From Ensifer sp. PDNC004 (GTDB lineage Bacteria; Pseudomonadota; Alphaproteobacteria; Rhizobiales; Rhizobiaceae): DNA of 64,000 bases. How positions within the stretch are numbered: the stretch's first letter is position 1; each line of letters opens with the position of its first letter. The translations under genes were made by a program, and so were the position numbers. Shown piece after piece: positions 11,001-18,536 of this stretch. A model generated the notes under the pieces. That model ran no database searches. It saw only the letters and a program-made list of their open reading frames with translations, and had not been told where the DNA came from. The stretch covers positions 186,001 through 250,000 of the forward strand of contig NZ_CP070352.1 of assembly GCF_016919405.1 (NCBI RefSeq). Direction: 5' to 3'.

Positions 11001-12789
11001 ATTCGCCGTAGAGGTCCGTCACCAGGAGCGGCACGCTATGGACGTTCAGGTCGCTAAGCTCGATGCCGAGCAGGTCCCTTGCCTGGTTCTTGATGTCGGC
11101 CCAGGTCGGCGGCCCACCGGTGGCGCCCTGCAGCATCTCACCCGTTGCCAGGGGCTTGCCGTCCACCAGCACATACTCGCGCAGGAAGACCTGGTGCGAC
11201 GGATTGGATGTGTAGACCTGGTTGAGGTCGATCCACGGGGTGGTCTCGTTTTGATGATCGCGGATGTCGTCGGCCGTACCGAGCTGACCGTCAGGACCGG
11301 GATCGTTGGTCGCGCGGGTGAGGACCATGAAATTGGTCTGGCTACCCACGACGTAGAGCGGATCGTCCGGCTGCAGCGGAATGATGACGTTGCCGCTGCC
11401 CCCCTTCGAGGTCAGGTCAAGGCCGTGGTCGAAGAACTGGCCGAAGATGGTCATGAAGCCGTTGAACGAGGCGGTGTCCCCGAGGTCGGCGGCGACGTTC
11501 TTGATGAAGACGTTGTCGCCATCCATCGTCACGCCGTGAGACGAAAGCTCGTTGATGACGGCGGCATCGGCCGCGGCGGCCGCAGCTTCGGCGGCTGCCG
11601 TCGCCGCACTTCCGGTCGGGATTGCGTCGCGCACGGCAATTGCATCATTGAGCGCATCCGTCACGTCCGCCAGATCCCCCGCTGCCACGCCCAGGGCCGC
11701 GTCGGCGCTCGCGAGTGCCGAGGAGGCGCTTGCCGCAGTGCTCTGGGCACTGTCGACGGCGCTCGCCAGGTTTTGTTGCTCGGCCACCGCGTCCTGCAGG
11801 GCGACGACTGCCGTCGTATGCTCTGCCTGCGCTGCCGTCAGGGCAGCCGAAGCGTCTTCCAGATTCTCGGCGGACAGATTGTAGGCGATTTCGGCATCTT
11901 CCCGGGCTTCCACGGCCTCGATGTAGAGCGCGCTGTTTGCCGGCGTTGGATTGTTCTGGAACGCCGTGAGGGCGGCGCTCTCCGCCTGCTCGGCCAGGGC
12001 AAGATTGGCAAAGGCGACGTTGCGTGCATCGGTCGCGTTCGAGACCTCCGCCGCTGCAGCCTGGCTGGCTGCAAGTGCCGTGGCGGCAGCCGCCTGGGCG
12101 CTTGCGACCACAGGCGCATGGGCATCGCGCGCCGCGATTGCCGAGGCCAGGGCGGCATTGGCGCTTGCGAGTGCCTGCGCCGCTCCCGACTGTACGACCA
12201 CGGCCGCGTCATAAGTCGCCTGCGCCGTTGCTTGCGCTGCCTGGGCGTTGGCGACGACGACATTGGCGGCAGCGACCGCGGCAGCGGCATTCGCAGCCGC
12301 GGTCGCGACGGCGGCATGCGCCGCCCGTGCGACGGCCTGGAGATCCATGACCGTGCGCACGATGCCCAGGGCTTCCGCCCCCTTGATGTCGACGGACGCA
12401 AGCGCTCCGGCTATCGCTGCCGGATTGTCGAGCGACTGGTCCGCGACGATGTTGGAGATCAGCCGAGGCTGGCTGTCGTAAACCGTACCCGATGGGTCGG
12501 CGTAACTCGTCTGCTGTCCGTTGCGCGGGTTGATTTCGGCCGGCGCGTAGTTCGGCGTGAGCAGGCGCACCATCGTCTGGTCCGATGAGCCGAGATGGGT
12601 CATGTTCGGCTGGAAGTTGTTGTACGAGCCGTCAACCGTGCGAAGGCCGTATGGAAGGAGCGGGTTGGAAACAAGCTCTGCAAGGGCAGCGCGCGGATCG
12701 GCGCCGCCGTCGATGGCCGCCGTATGGGCTTCTGCGATCTTGATCTGCTTCAGGATGAAGTCGAGGTCGTTCCGGTTAAGCTTTACCAT
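5011..12789 (-). CDS. Giant secreted haem peroxidase with RTX repeats (2592 aa)
   Basis: Predicted extracellular animal-type (peroxidase-cyclooxygenase superfamily) haem peroxidase fused to calcium-binding repeats. The start at 12789 has GGAGGG five bases upstream; the frame is open further upstream but lacks a comparable site. Order of parts: conserved N-terminus (MVKLNRNDLDFILKQI, 1-130); Ala-rich, probably helical segment (about 147-410); peroxidase domain (about 430-1090). The domain has the distal-His motif GQFFDHGLD near 450, the Arg/Glu motif GDGRGNENIAL near 696, the proximal-His motif YRFGHSML near 815, and LQNADRFYYL near 1050. RTX repeats follow (about 1155-1300), then a beta-sandwich region (about 1620-2000), an Asp/Gly linker near 2253, and final RTX repeats (2300-2410) before an uncleaved C-terminal secretion signal. 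All key haem-site motifs are present, so activity is likely. It is the first gene of the secretion operon. Confidence 0.93.
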   Translation of the reverse strand: MVKLNRNDLDFILKQIKIAEAHTAAIDGGADPRAALAELVSNPLLPYGLRTVDGSYNNFQPNMTHLGSSDQTMVRLLTPNYAPAEINPRNGQQTSYADPSGTVYDSQPRLISNIVADQSLDNPAAIAGALASVDIKGAEALGIVRTVMDLQAVARAAHAAVATAAANAAAAVAAANVVVANAQAAQATAQATYDAAVVVQSGAAQALASANAALASAIAARDAHAPVVASAQAAAATALAASQAAAAEVSNATDARNVAFANLALAEQAESAALTAFQNNPTPANSALYIEAVEAREDAEIAYNLSAENLEDASAALTAAQAEHTTAVVALQDAVAEQQNLASAVDSAQSTAASASSALASADAALGVAAGDLADVTDALNDAIAVRDAIPTGSAATAAAEAAAAAADAAVINELSSHGVTMDGDNVFIKNVAADLGDTASFNGFMTIFGQFFDHGLDLTSKGGSGNVIIPLQPDDPLYVVGSQTNFMVLTRATNDPGPDGQLGTADDIRDHQNETTPWIDLNQVYTSNPSHQVFLREYVLVDGKPLATGEMLQGATGGPPTWADIKNQARDLLGIELSDLNVHSVPLLVTDLYGEFVRGPNGLPLMITVNGPVEGNLANPLDGVTALSAGRAFLNDIAHSAVPSGPVDHDRNPLTAPVAVVADDDDVAGNTILPNAFGVNVTYDDELLDAHFVVGDGRGNENIALTATHSVFHSEHNRQVSAIKATVLAEGDLALLNEWLLVDVTTFPTSSAGLVWDGERLFQAARFSTEMVYQHLVFEEFVRAVAPQIDAFVFSHSVELDGAIFEEFAQVVYRFGHSMLTENVEMLTLNAQGAATPQELGLIEAFLNPLAFNNAGVDAHAASGAIIRGMTQQVGNEIDEFMTSALRNNLVGLPLDLAAVNITRARETGIPSLNEARRQIYEQTNDSYLKPYESWADFALHIKNPLSIVNFIAAYGTHESIVAATTAEAKRDAAWDLVFGTTGETAAERQARLDYLNSTGAWATRETGLNKVDFWIGGLAEALMPFGGMLGSTFTFVFELQIQNLQNADRFYYLSRTQGHNLLNELEADSFADLIRRNTDTEDSGLHINGSAFQTADYIITMDQTKQWNHGLGNADPTREADVISAVTGTDSLVIRGTNYLRFTGEEHVVLGGTNTGETLIGGAGDDTIWGEGGDDRIEGGFGVDHLHGGDGDDIITDSGTDIGASDVIKGEAGDDVINGGMGLDLIFGGDGNDVLAGGEDQKTLSGGQGNDFIRAPTGGGGAILGNEGDDWMEAQGNMTTLTGDNSELFFNSRIIGHDVMIAGENDTDFDAESGDDIMVQGIGINRSNGMAGFDWTTFKNNNYDADANMNISIFVNQQNNILRDRYDLVEGLSGWDRNDTLTGRDVVIGGYDPNGNAAQVDADAPIESFSNALLEKNVDRIAGLRELVAHLQRFDLYNPHNLDANGVPINPAGAKEVAVMDTSDGSDIILGGGGSDTIRGMGGNDIIDGDKWLNVRILVSPREGQGWPAFSVDSIADIQSRLFSGEIKPSQLQVVREIVDGGKAGDVDTAVYYDNFENYEVTFNADGSVTVAHTDPAAGVIDPVTGRNLEAEGTDRLFNIERIQFADRVLDLRGPSLDLHAFDSGNYRDAFGSANYANSNGSAAWTSAWTETGDRTTNVATTGEIRVNGGQLEFRQDTGFGSTPAGATITRTVDLSMVGTGTATLSFDYDETGLDNGESLLVQYSSDGITFTTIRTIDGNANDGSANLTLAGPFSASSAIRFVFSGVNSNAESVLIDNVNVQYTTPVDDGTNNWSSTFTENQAAVGISSLSGITTNEMIASARIVLKNMAAGDVLTATTANGRPTAIAVTQAIIGGEIVLQFTGQASAADYQRALDSVRFSNSSDNPSTTPRTIEVTVNDGIRDSQPATATISVVAVDDPMIANNDRIVTNWTNGNPFTIPSWALLANDTDPDSPLAISAITGTNSVAATLGPNGVTVTDNGLTNGGSFTYRGTGTDTATVDVVRDAGGPIDGGTGNDILVGDNAANTLNGNAGNDIIFAGGGDDNINQTSNQGRDIIDGGAGSDTYTLNGVQGAELFRIYAVTAGQNAGLAASLNTTFLASTEIVITRTVNGTESVIAELDNIEEISVNTLNVTNNNNNGGPDGGASAGDTIQVIGNFDTTSLNYSTITIEGSAGNDVVDISSLSSAHRIVFRSNGGQDTIVGALRPQDVIEIPVGADPASYEETDNGDGTTTLSNGGHSITFGGDTPTLVAGDDDDDGGDGGSDDDGDDDGCGTDGGSGDGDGNGVPLPIAARTLVGTSASDVLLGGAASDILLGGAASDILSGDGGNDVLRGEDGDDVLSGGDGDDVASGGAGNDEIHGGAGADTLFGNSGDDLLYGDAGNDIIEGGAGADKVWAGDGDDTVLATLNDGSDSYWGGDGVDTLDYSVATGNLKVDLGSGFMGRGQVVGAEVGTDTIYGFENIIAGSGHDEITASTAVNIMDGGLGDDVFRFTSVAAADGDTIYGFSPGDRIDFSAIDANSGQAGKQSFTLSSGTTLSGAGQIVVTHETRDGADVTVIRGSVDGDPDAEFALTLDGTHNLKVADFNGVS

Positions 12790-13033
12790 TTTTCCCTCCA
12801 TCGGAGCACCCCGCGGTCGCGGTCGCCCGTTTTCAAACAAAGTTCCACCGTCCGGCGGTGAGGCTGTCCTCCGCGGCGCGCCGGTTGCTTTTCGTGTCTC
12901 GTTGGTGAGCCGAATAGGCCTTTTGATGCTCGTATGGTGAGCCGCAGCGCCGACGAAAGAAACGGCGCAAGGTCGGACGAGATTGTCGACGAAGGTTGGA
13001 GCGGATTTCGGACTAGTGGACGTGCACCGATGG

Positions 13034-13046
13034 CATTGGTCCAATG
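13034..13046. promoter_or_regulatory. Perfect palindrome CATTGGTCCAATG, candidate operator
   Basis: Six-base arms CATTGG and CCAATG flank a single T, giving a 13-bp perfect dyad in the divergent region between the peroxidase operon and the NarL-type two-component genes. Size and symmetry suit a dimeric regulator. The nearby response regulator is the obvious candidate ligand, by position only. Confidence 0.5.
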
Positions 13047-13052
13047 AAAAAC

Positions 13053-13068
13053 CTGGACTTAGGTCCAG
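13053..13068. promoter_or_regulatory. Second palindrome CTGGACTTAGGTCCAG, candidate operator
   Basis: Perfect 6-base arms CTGGAC and GTCCAG with a 4-base spacer, 6 bases downstream of the first palindrome. Both contain GGTCCA, so they may be two copies of one binding site. They lie about 245-280 bases from the peroxidase start and 130-165 bases from the kinase start. Confidence 0.5.
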
Positions 13069-13198
13069 TTCTTCTTTCTCCCGTAGAAATTGACTGGAGT
13101 AGCTCTTTCAATTTGTCAGAATAGTGCGATCATCGCGAAAGCGGCTTGGCCGGGGCACTGCATTCCGCGGCACGCAATCCGAGAGGAAACCGCGCAGC

Positions 13199-14674
13199 GT
13201 GACGGAGCATTCAGGGGGTATTTCGCATGAGATCGCCGCGCCAGCGGAGCCGGCGCTAGTGGGCCGCCGTCGGCTGTTGCTGCCGCTACGACAATGGTTT
13301 GGCCGGCAGACCCTCTCCATGCAGTTCCTGCTTGCTTGCGGTGTACTGATCTTTCTGGTCGCTGCCGTCTCCGGCTATCTCATTTCTCGCGAAGTGTCTC
13401 ACAATGCGGCGGTCGATCGCGCAGCCGCGACGGCTCTCTTCATGCAGAGCATTCTCGAACCGGCCGGCAACGACCTTGCCCAGTCGGGCCAGCTTTCGCC
13501 GGAGCGCCGGCTTCGTCTCGACGAGCTTTTTGCCGAACCGCAGTTCAAGGATCGCTTCCCCTATTTCGAGCTCTGGCTTCCGGATGGGTCGGTCGCCTAC
13601 TCCACGTCCAAGGAACTGATCGGCCGCCGTTTCAATCCGCCGCCGGGGCTTCTGCGCGCGCTCAAGGGAGAGGTTGCCGCAGAGTATGCCGACCTGACGG
13701 CGAGCGAGCATACGCTGCGCAGCCTGAGCACACGTTATCTGGAAATTTACAGTCCGCTGCGCCGGTCCGATACCGGCGACGTGGTTGCCGTCGCGGAGAT
13801 ACACGAGGACACGGATACCCTGCACTGGGAGATCTTCGAAGTGCGGCTGATGGGCTGGACGGTCGTTGCCGGCGCATCCACCCTCATCATGCTCGGACTG
13901 CTCGCGATCGTGCATCGCGGAAGCGCAACGATCGAACGGCAGCGTCTGCGGCTGGAGCAGCGCGCCGAGGAGGCCGAGCGGGTTTCCGAAGAAATCCGCG
14001 TCCTGCGTGATCGCGCAAGGATCGCCTCCTTGCGCATGACGGACTCCAACGAACGTCTGACTCGCGGGATTGGCGCGGATCTGCATGATGGTCCCGCGCA
14101 GCTTATCGGCTTTGCCATCCTCCAGACGGAGCCCGTCCGCGTCGCCCGGTCCAAGTCCGAGCGTGAGGAGGCGCTGGAGGTGATCTGTGGCACGCTGGAG
14201 GAAGCCCTGAAGGAAATTCGCCTGATCGCGCGGTCGCTGCTGCTCCCGGATATCGAGCATCTGGACCTTGACCAGGTGATCGAGCGGGCAGTGAAACTGC
14301 ACGAGGCGCGAACGGGAACGCAGGTTGCCATCAAGGGTAGCGGCAGCAGTTTGCCGCTCCCGCCGGTTATCAAGACCTGCATCTACCGCTTCGTTCAGGA
14401 AGGGCTGAACAACGCCCACCGCCATGCGAACGGCCAGGGCCAGGCGGTGCGCTGTCGCATCGACGGCACCGTTCTGAACCTCAGCGTTCGCGACCATGGC
14501 GGCCCTTCAGCCAAGCGCAGCCCCGGCGACAAGCCGGACGGCAGCGGTCTGGGCATTCACGGCCTTCAGCAACGGGTGGAAAGCCTTGGCGGTACGTTAA
14601 AGTTCGTGCATCGACGAGATGGGGCGGAACTGCAGATGACGCTGGATCTCGGGGGAGGAATGCTCGATGGATGA
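13199..14674 (+). CDS. NarL-type sensor histidine kinase
   Basis: Membrane-bound sensor kinase, about 491 aa from the GTG at 13199 (AGAGG lies upstream; an in-phase GTG at 13124 would add 25 residues). A first membrane segment sits in QFLLACGVLIFLVAAVSGYL. An extracytoplasmic sensor region of about 150 residues follows, and a second membrane segment LMGWTVVAGASTLIMLGLL leads into a coiled coil. The phosphoacceptor His is in GADLHDGPAQLIG (near residue 295), the HisKA_3 motif of NarX/DegS-type kinases. The ATP-binding domain shows EGLNNAHRHA (N box) and GSGLGIHGLQQRVESLGG (G box). It overlaps its response regulator by 8 bases. Being divergent from the peroxidase operon, it plausibly controls it; the signal is unknown. 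Confidence 0.9.
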   Translation: MTEHSGGISHEIAAPAEPALVGRRRLLLPLRQWFGRQTLSMQFLLACGVLIFLVAAVSGYLISREVSHNAAVDRAAATALFMQSILEPAGNDLAQSGQLSPERRLRLDELFAEPQFKDRFPYFELWLPDGSVAYSTSKELIGRRFNPPPGLLRALKGEVAAEYADLTASEHTLRSLSTRYLEIYSPLRRSDTGDVVAVAEIHEDTDTLHWEIFEVRLMGWTVVAGASTLIMLGLLAIVHRGSATIERQRLRLEQRAEEAERVSEEIRVLRDRARIASLRMTDSNERLTRGIGADLHDGPAQLIGFAILQTEPVRVARSKSEREEALEVICGTLEEALKEIRLIARSLLLPDIEHLDLDQVIERAVKLHEARTGTQVAIKGSGSSLPLPPVIKTCIYRFVQEGLNNAHRHANGQGQAVRCRIDGTVLNLSVRDHGGPSAKRSPGDKPDGSGLGIHGLQQRVESLGGTLKFVHRRDGAELQMTLDLGGGMLDG

Positions 14675-15332
14675 ACGATCGTCGGTCATCGTCGTCGACG
14701 ACCACGCACTCTTTCGCATGGGCGTTCTCCAGGCACTGTCAGCGCACAAGCGCTTTGCCGTCGTCGGCGAAGGAGGTTCGAAAGAGGACGCGCTCCGGCT
14801 CGTGGAAAATTTTCTTCCGAACGTGGCATTGCTCGACATCTCCATGCCCGGCAACGGGATAGACGCCGCCCGTGAAATCTCGGCGCGATGGCCAACGACG
14901 AAGATCGTGATGCTGACCGTGTCGGAGGAGGACGACGACGTCCTGGAGGCACTCGATGCCGGTGCGGCCGGCTACGCGCTCAAGGGGGCGCCGGCGCTGG
15001 ACCTGATTACGGCGATCTCGACCGTTGCCGAGGGGCGAGCCTATCTTTCGCCAGCACTTGGCATGCGCCTTTTCGGCGTCATTCGGAACCGCACCGAAGG
15101 GCATCGGGTGGAACGGCTCGTCGACAAGCTGACGCCGAAGGAGGCGACCGTCTTCCGCCTGCTGGGACGCGGCTGCACCAACCGGACGATCGCCGAGGAG
15201 ATGAGCGTGCAGATCAAGACGGTGAAATTCCATGTCGGCCGGCTGCTCATCAAGCTCGGCGCCAAGAACCGGGTCGAAGCGGCACTCCTGGCGCAGCGAC
15301 ATCTGAAGCTTTCGGCAAACAGCAAGACGTGA
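14667..15332 (+). CDS. NarL/FixJ-family response regulator
   Basis: A 221-aa partner of the preceding kinase, translationally coupled through an 8-base overlap. The receiver domain (1-120) has the acidic pair D11-D12 and phosphoacceptor D57 in VALLDISMPG. The C-terminal LuxR-type helix-turn-helix runs through LTPKEATVFRLLGRGCTNR and SVQIKTVKFHVGRLL. These regulators bind dyad operators as dimers, which makes the palindromes 1.6 kb upstream at the peroxidase promoter attractive targets (inference). Confidence 0.93.
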   Translation: MDERSSVIVVDDHALFRMGVLQALSAHKRFAVVGEGGSKEDALRLVENFLPNVALLDISMPGNGIDAAREISARWPTTKIVMLTVSEEDDDVLEALDAGAAGYALKGAPALDLITAISTVAEGRAYLSPALGMRLFGVIRNRTEGHRVERLVDKLTPKEATVFRLLGRGCTNRTIAEEMSVQIKTVKFHVGRLLIKLGAKNRVEAALLAQRHLKLSANSKT

Positions 15333-15535
15333 GCCGGAGCGCCGGCAGGGCTGGTGCATGCATCTGGCCGAAACCGCGGACTCGGAAACGAACTCGCTGG
15401 CAGGTCACAGGTTCTCCAGCCGCATGATGCCCTGACGCGCGTTGCGATCCTTCAGGCTCAATCGGTGCGCGTTCAGTTGTTGATTTGGCGAATGCCGTTA
15501 TCGCAAAACCGCGGCGCACGTTTGGGCGACATGCT

Positions 15536-16207
15536 CTAGTTAATCCGCTCGCCCTCGCCGGCACCCTTCGGGATCACATCCAGCCGCTGAGCCGCCAGCA
15601 CCACTTCCAGGCGGTTCCTGGCATCGAGCTTCTGCATGAGCACGCTCATGTAGTGCTTCACCGTCTTCTCGCTGATATCGAGACAGCGCGCGATCTCTCG
15701 GTTGGTGCTGCCACGCATCAGGTGACGGACGATCTGCTCTTCGCGAAGGCTGAGGCGCTGCTGGGCCTGTTCGCGCCGGCGCATCTCCGCGGTCTTCATC
15801 GCCATGATGACCTTGGTGGCAAAGCCTGCCGAAATGAAAGTCTCCCCGTCATAGACCATGCGGATCGCCTGGTGCAGGTCGCTGGCCCTGCTGCCCTTGA
15901 GCACATAGCCGGCAACGCCGTAGTTTAGCACCTGGATCGCCGTTTCTATGCTTGAATTTGCCGTGAAAACGATGATGCGCGTGCCCTGGTATTTTCGAGC
16001 AATCAACTCAATGGCCGCAACCGCATCCCCCGGCATGCTGAGATCGAGGACCAGCACGCGCGGCGAATGATCTTCGACAATTCTTAAAGCGTCGACAGCG
16101 TTCTCACCCTTCGCAACGATCTCCAGATCGCTCTTTGCGGAAAATACGCTGATTAAGCCGTCAAGCAAAATAGGGTGATCATCGACAAATGCCACGGAAA
16201 TACACAT
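15536..16207 (-). CDS. Orphan NarL/FixJ-family response regulator
   Basis: A 223-aa receiver plus LuxR-HTH protein with no kinase gene beside it. The acidic pair is D9-D10, the phosphoacceptor D55 in VLVLDLSMPGD, and Thr/Lys switch residues occur in IIVFTAN and YVLKGSR. The HTH is LSLREEQIVRHLMRGSTNREIARCLDISEKTVKHYMSVL. The start ATG at 16207 fits the family (MCISVAFVDDHP); a longer in-phase frame to 16273 is AT-rich and unlikely. It is convergent with the preceding response regulator, and both may serve the same kinase or output. Its upstream region is unusually AT-rich and carries a palindrome. Confidence 0.9.
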   Translation of the reverse strand: MCISVAFVDDHPILLDGLISVFSAKSDLEIVAKGENAVDALRIVEDHSPRVLVLDLSMPGDAVAAIELIARKYQGTRIIVFTANSSIETAIQVLNYGVAGYVLKGSRASDLHQAIRMVYDGETFISAGFATKVIMAMKTAEMRRREQAQQRLSLREEQIVRHLMRGSTNREIARCLDISEKTVKHYMSVLMQKLDARNRLEVVLAAQRLDVIPKGAGEGERIN

Positions 16208-16702
16208 GGAAACCAGCCCGAAATTAGAAACAGTAATAAAATTACATTGCAAAATCGCAGAGAAATTACGCATTCAAATTTATGCAGTTACGAACGAATA
16301 CATTCGATATCGAATATCAATACATACGAAAATTAAGGCGCCCCGCACAAAGCTTCGCGCATCCTCGTTCATTCGGTACGCGCGGGTTCGAATGACCTCC
16401 CCGCCCTCCGATCCTCAAATACTATTACAGAAGAACTCAATTTTAAAGTGCATGCTTAAACATAGGTTAATTTTAGGGGTTTGACGAGCCGCTGAGCGAG
16501 AAGTGGCGTCGCCGCGCAAAGCCCCTGTTCGCCGATCGGCACATCTGCGGCCACATGTCGGAACAAATCCGCTTATCAAAGGCCTTGCCGTCGGCAGGAC
16601 GGTCGATTTCAATGCGCGCTGCCCGATCTCCTTATGGCTCGGATGCCGCCGACATTTGCCGAATGGGTGGTGAAACGTGGAAAACGCGTAAAGGACCTCG
16701 CG
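16208..16702. other. Long intergenic region with AT-rich first half
   Basis: Nearly 500 bases without a supported gene. Bases about 16208-16480 are far richer in A+T than the surrounding DNA and include the perfect palindrome ATTCGATATCGAAT (16302-16315), about 95 bases upstream of the orphan regulator's start. A 92-codon plus-strand open frame exists here but has no ribosome-binding site or recognisable content. The second half has ordinary composition and leads to the epimerase gene. Confidence 0.5.
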
Positions 16703-17718
16703 ATGCCCAGAGCCGTCATTGTTGGTGGAACCGGACAGGTCGGCCTTGCGACGGCCCGCCGGCTGGTCGGCGAAGCCTGGGATGTGACAATCGCCAGCCG
16801 GCGCGCCACGACGTTGCCGGAAGGCTGCCACCACGTCGAAGTCGACGCTCGGGATGTCGATCGACTGCGCGCCGTCGTTGGTTCGGACACCGATGTACTG
16901 CTGTCTTGCGTCGCCTTCAACGCGACCGATGCCAAATGTCTAGCTGAGGCGGGGAAATCCGCCGGTCGCATCGTCGCGATCTCAAGCGCAAGTGTTTATC
17001 GAGATCACGAAGGGCGAACACTGGACGAAGCCGCGGACTGCGGATTTCCGGTTTTCGCCGGAGCGTTGACCGAAGAGAGCCCAACTGTTGCCCCCGGACC
17101 GGAGACCTACTCGACGCGAAAGGCGGCGATGGAACAGACACTTCTGGGCCGCGCCGGTTGCCCGGTCACGATCCTGCGCCCCTGCGCCATTCACGGCTCA
17201 GAAGCAGACACGCCCGCGAATGGTGGTTCGTCAAAAGGCTGCTGGACGGCCGGACCGCTATTCCCTTGGCCTATGGTGGCCGGAGCCAGTTCCAGACGAC
17301 ATCCGTGGCCGCCATCGCCAACGCCGTGCTTCAGGCAGCCGATGGACAGTTGCCGCCGATCGCCAATGTTTCCGACGCCGACAGCCCCACCGTTGCGGAA
17401 ATCGGCCACGCCATCATGAACATTCTGGGTCGGCGGGCAGAGCTTATCGGCTTGCCGGAGGCGCCCGTTTATCCACCTGTTTTTGGTGCGACGCCCTGGT
17501 CGATCCCCTCGCCCATGATAGTTGCAGGCACGGCAGACCCGACTGCCACCTACGAACAATCGGTCAAACCCGCCATCCGATGGCTTGTAGAGCATGTCAG
17601 GAGCGACAATTGGCAAGAGCGCCTGCCGCAGCTTGCCGCATATCCAAATGAGCATTTCGACTACGAGAGAGACGATCGCGCGCTGCAGCTTCCGGAAGCG
17701 ATACCGATCGCCTGTTGA
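16703..17718 (+). pseudogene. NAD-dependent epimerase/dehydratase, frameshifted
   Basis: Extended short-chain dehydrogenase/epimerase. The start is the ATG at 16703 after AAAGGA, giving MPRAVIVGGTGQVGLATARR with a Rossmann GGTGQVG motif and SSASVY/YSTRK active-site region. The reading breaks between about 17190 and 17207. Upstream the frame reads ILRPCAIHGSE; the expected continuation (REWWFVKRLLDGR and the C-terminal half to AIPIAC) is in the minus-one frame and ends at 17718. One base lost or two gained would explain it. The original frame runs on as nonsense-like sequence to 17419. Either a recent pseudogene or a sequence error. Confidence 0.75.
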
Positions 17719-17889
17719 ACCCGTGGCTTCGGAAACCCCACACGTGCCGAGCCGAAACGCAGATTTGGAACCAACCCCGTGATCTTGGCGGCATGCGTTC
17801 CTATATTACGGTTCCGTCTCCGGCGCTGGCCGCGGCCAGTGCGAGACAAAAGCGAAGAAGCGCTCATGAAACAGGTGGAGGATATCTGA

Positions 17890-18396
17890 ATGACCGAGAG
17901 AGCTGTTCTGGCCGGCGGTTGCTTCTGGGGAATGCAGGATCTGATCCGCAGGCTCCCCGGCGTCACCGGCACCCGCGTGGGCTACACCGGCGGCGATGTG
18001 CCCAATGCCACCTATCGCAACCACGGAACCCATGCCGAGGGCATCGAGATATTCTACGATCCGGCGAAGACCTCCTATCGGCGGATTCTGGAACTGTTCT
18101 TCCAGATCCACGACCCCACGACGAAAAACCGCCAGGGCAACGACATCGGCACCTCCTATCGTTCGGCGATCTACTATGTCGATGACGAACAGAAGCGCAT
18201 TGCCGAGGACACCATCGCCGATGTGGAAGCCTCCGGCCTGTGGCCTGGCCAGGTGGTGACGGAGCTCGAACCTGTCGGCGATTTTTGGCAGGCGGAGCCG
18301 GAGCACCAGGATTACCTGGAGCGCTATCCCAACGGCTACACCTGCCATTTCCCGCGCCCGAACTGGGTGCTGCCGCGACGGTCCGCAGCGGAGTAA
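17890..18396 (+). CDS. msrA: Peptide-methionine (S)-S-oxide reductase
   Basis: A 168-aa MsrA that reduces methionine-S-sulfoxide in proteins and free methionine using thioredoxin. The catalytic motif GGCFWG is at residues 9-14 with Cys11 as nucleophile. Family blocks [31 protein letters not shown] and [21 protein letters not shown] are visible, and a second Cys in YTCHFPRP may resolve the disulfide. The gene stands alone with its own short upstream region and is followed by a strong hairpin. It fits the oxidative-stress theme of the region (OsmC fusion, PfpI and Ohr genes in the window). Confidence 0.95.
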   Translation: MTERAVLAGGCFWGMQDLIRRLPGVTGTRVGYTGGDVPNATYRNHGTHAEGIEIFYDPAKTSYRRILELFFQIHDPTTKNRQGNDIGTSYRSAIYYVDDEQKRIAEDTIADVEASGLWPGQVVTELEPVGDFWQAEPEHQDYLERYPNGYTCHFPRPNWVLPRRSAAE

Positions 18397-18423
18397 CCGA
18401 CGCCGGTCGAGCACCTGATAGAA

Positions 18424-18461
18424 CCATGTCCGCATGAAACCGCCAGGTTCTGCGGACATGG
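18424..18461. terminator. Hairpin after msrA
   Basis: Arms CCATGTCCGCA (18424-18434) and TGCGGACATGG (18451-18461) are perfectly complementary over 11 bases, with a second small AACC/GGTT stem possible inside the loop. There is no T run in either direction, so it may be a Rho-assisted terminator or RNA-stabilising hairpin. Confidence 0.5.
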
Positions 18462-18536
18462 ACGCCGGCCGCATCATTCGCGTTCAGGACAGTCGTTGCG
18501 CCCTTGGGATGATTGTTCTCCTTTCTGGAGCATCAC

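Larger units (their letters stand above)
12790..13198. promoter_or_regulatory. Divergent control region between peroxidase operon and sensor kinase
   Basis: About 400 bases without a convincing gene separate the peroxidase start (12789, minus) from the kinase start (13199, plus). Both transcription units should initiate here. The region contains two palindromes annotated separately. The stretch 12790-13000 keeps an open minus-strand frame in phase with the peroxidase, but its codons do not resemble the conserved family N-terminus and I treat it as leader. Confidence 0.6.

Noticed and set aside
16206..16484. Possible 92-aa gene in the AT-rich region
   Set aside because: No ribosome-binding site, overlaps the regulator's leader, and no recognisable content.
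17764..17790. GGAAC sequence as an EcfG promoter upstream of msrA
   Set aside because: No CGTT at 16-17 bases; likewise rejected for GGAAC at 44054, 49333 and 31233.
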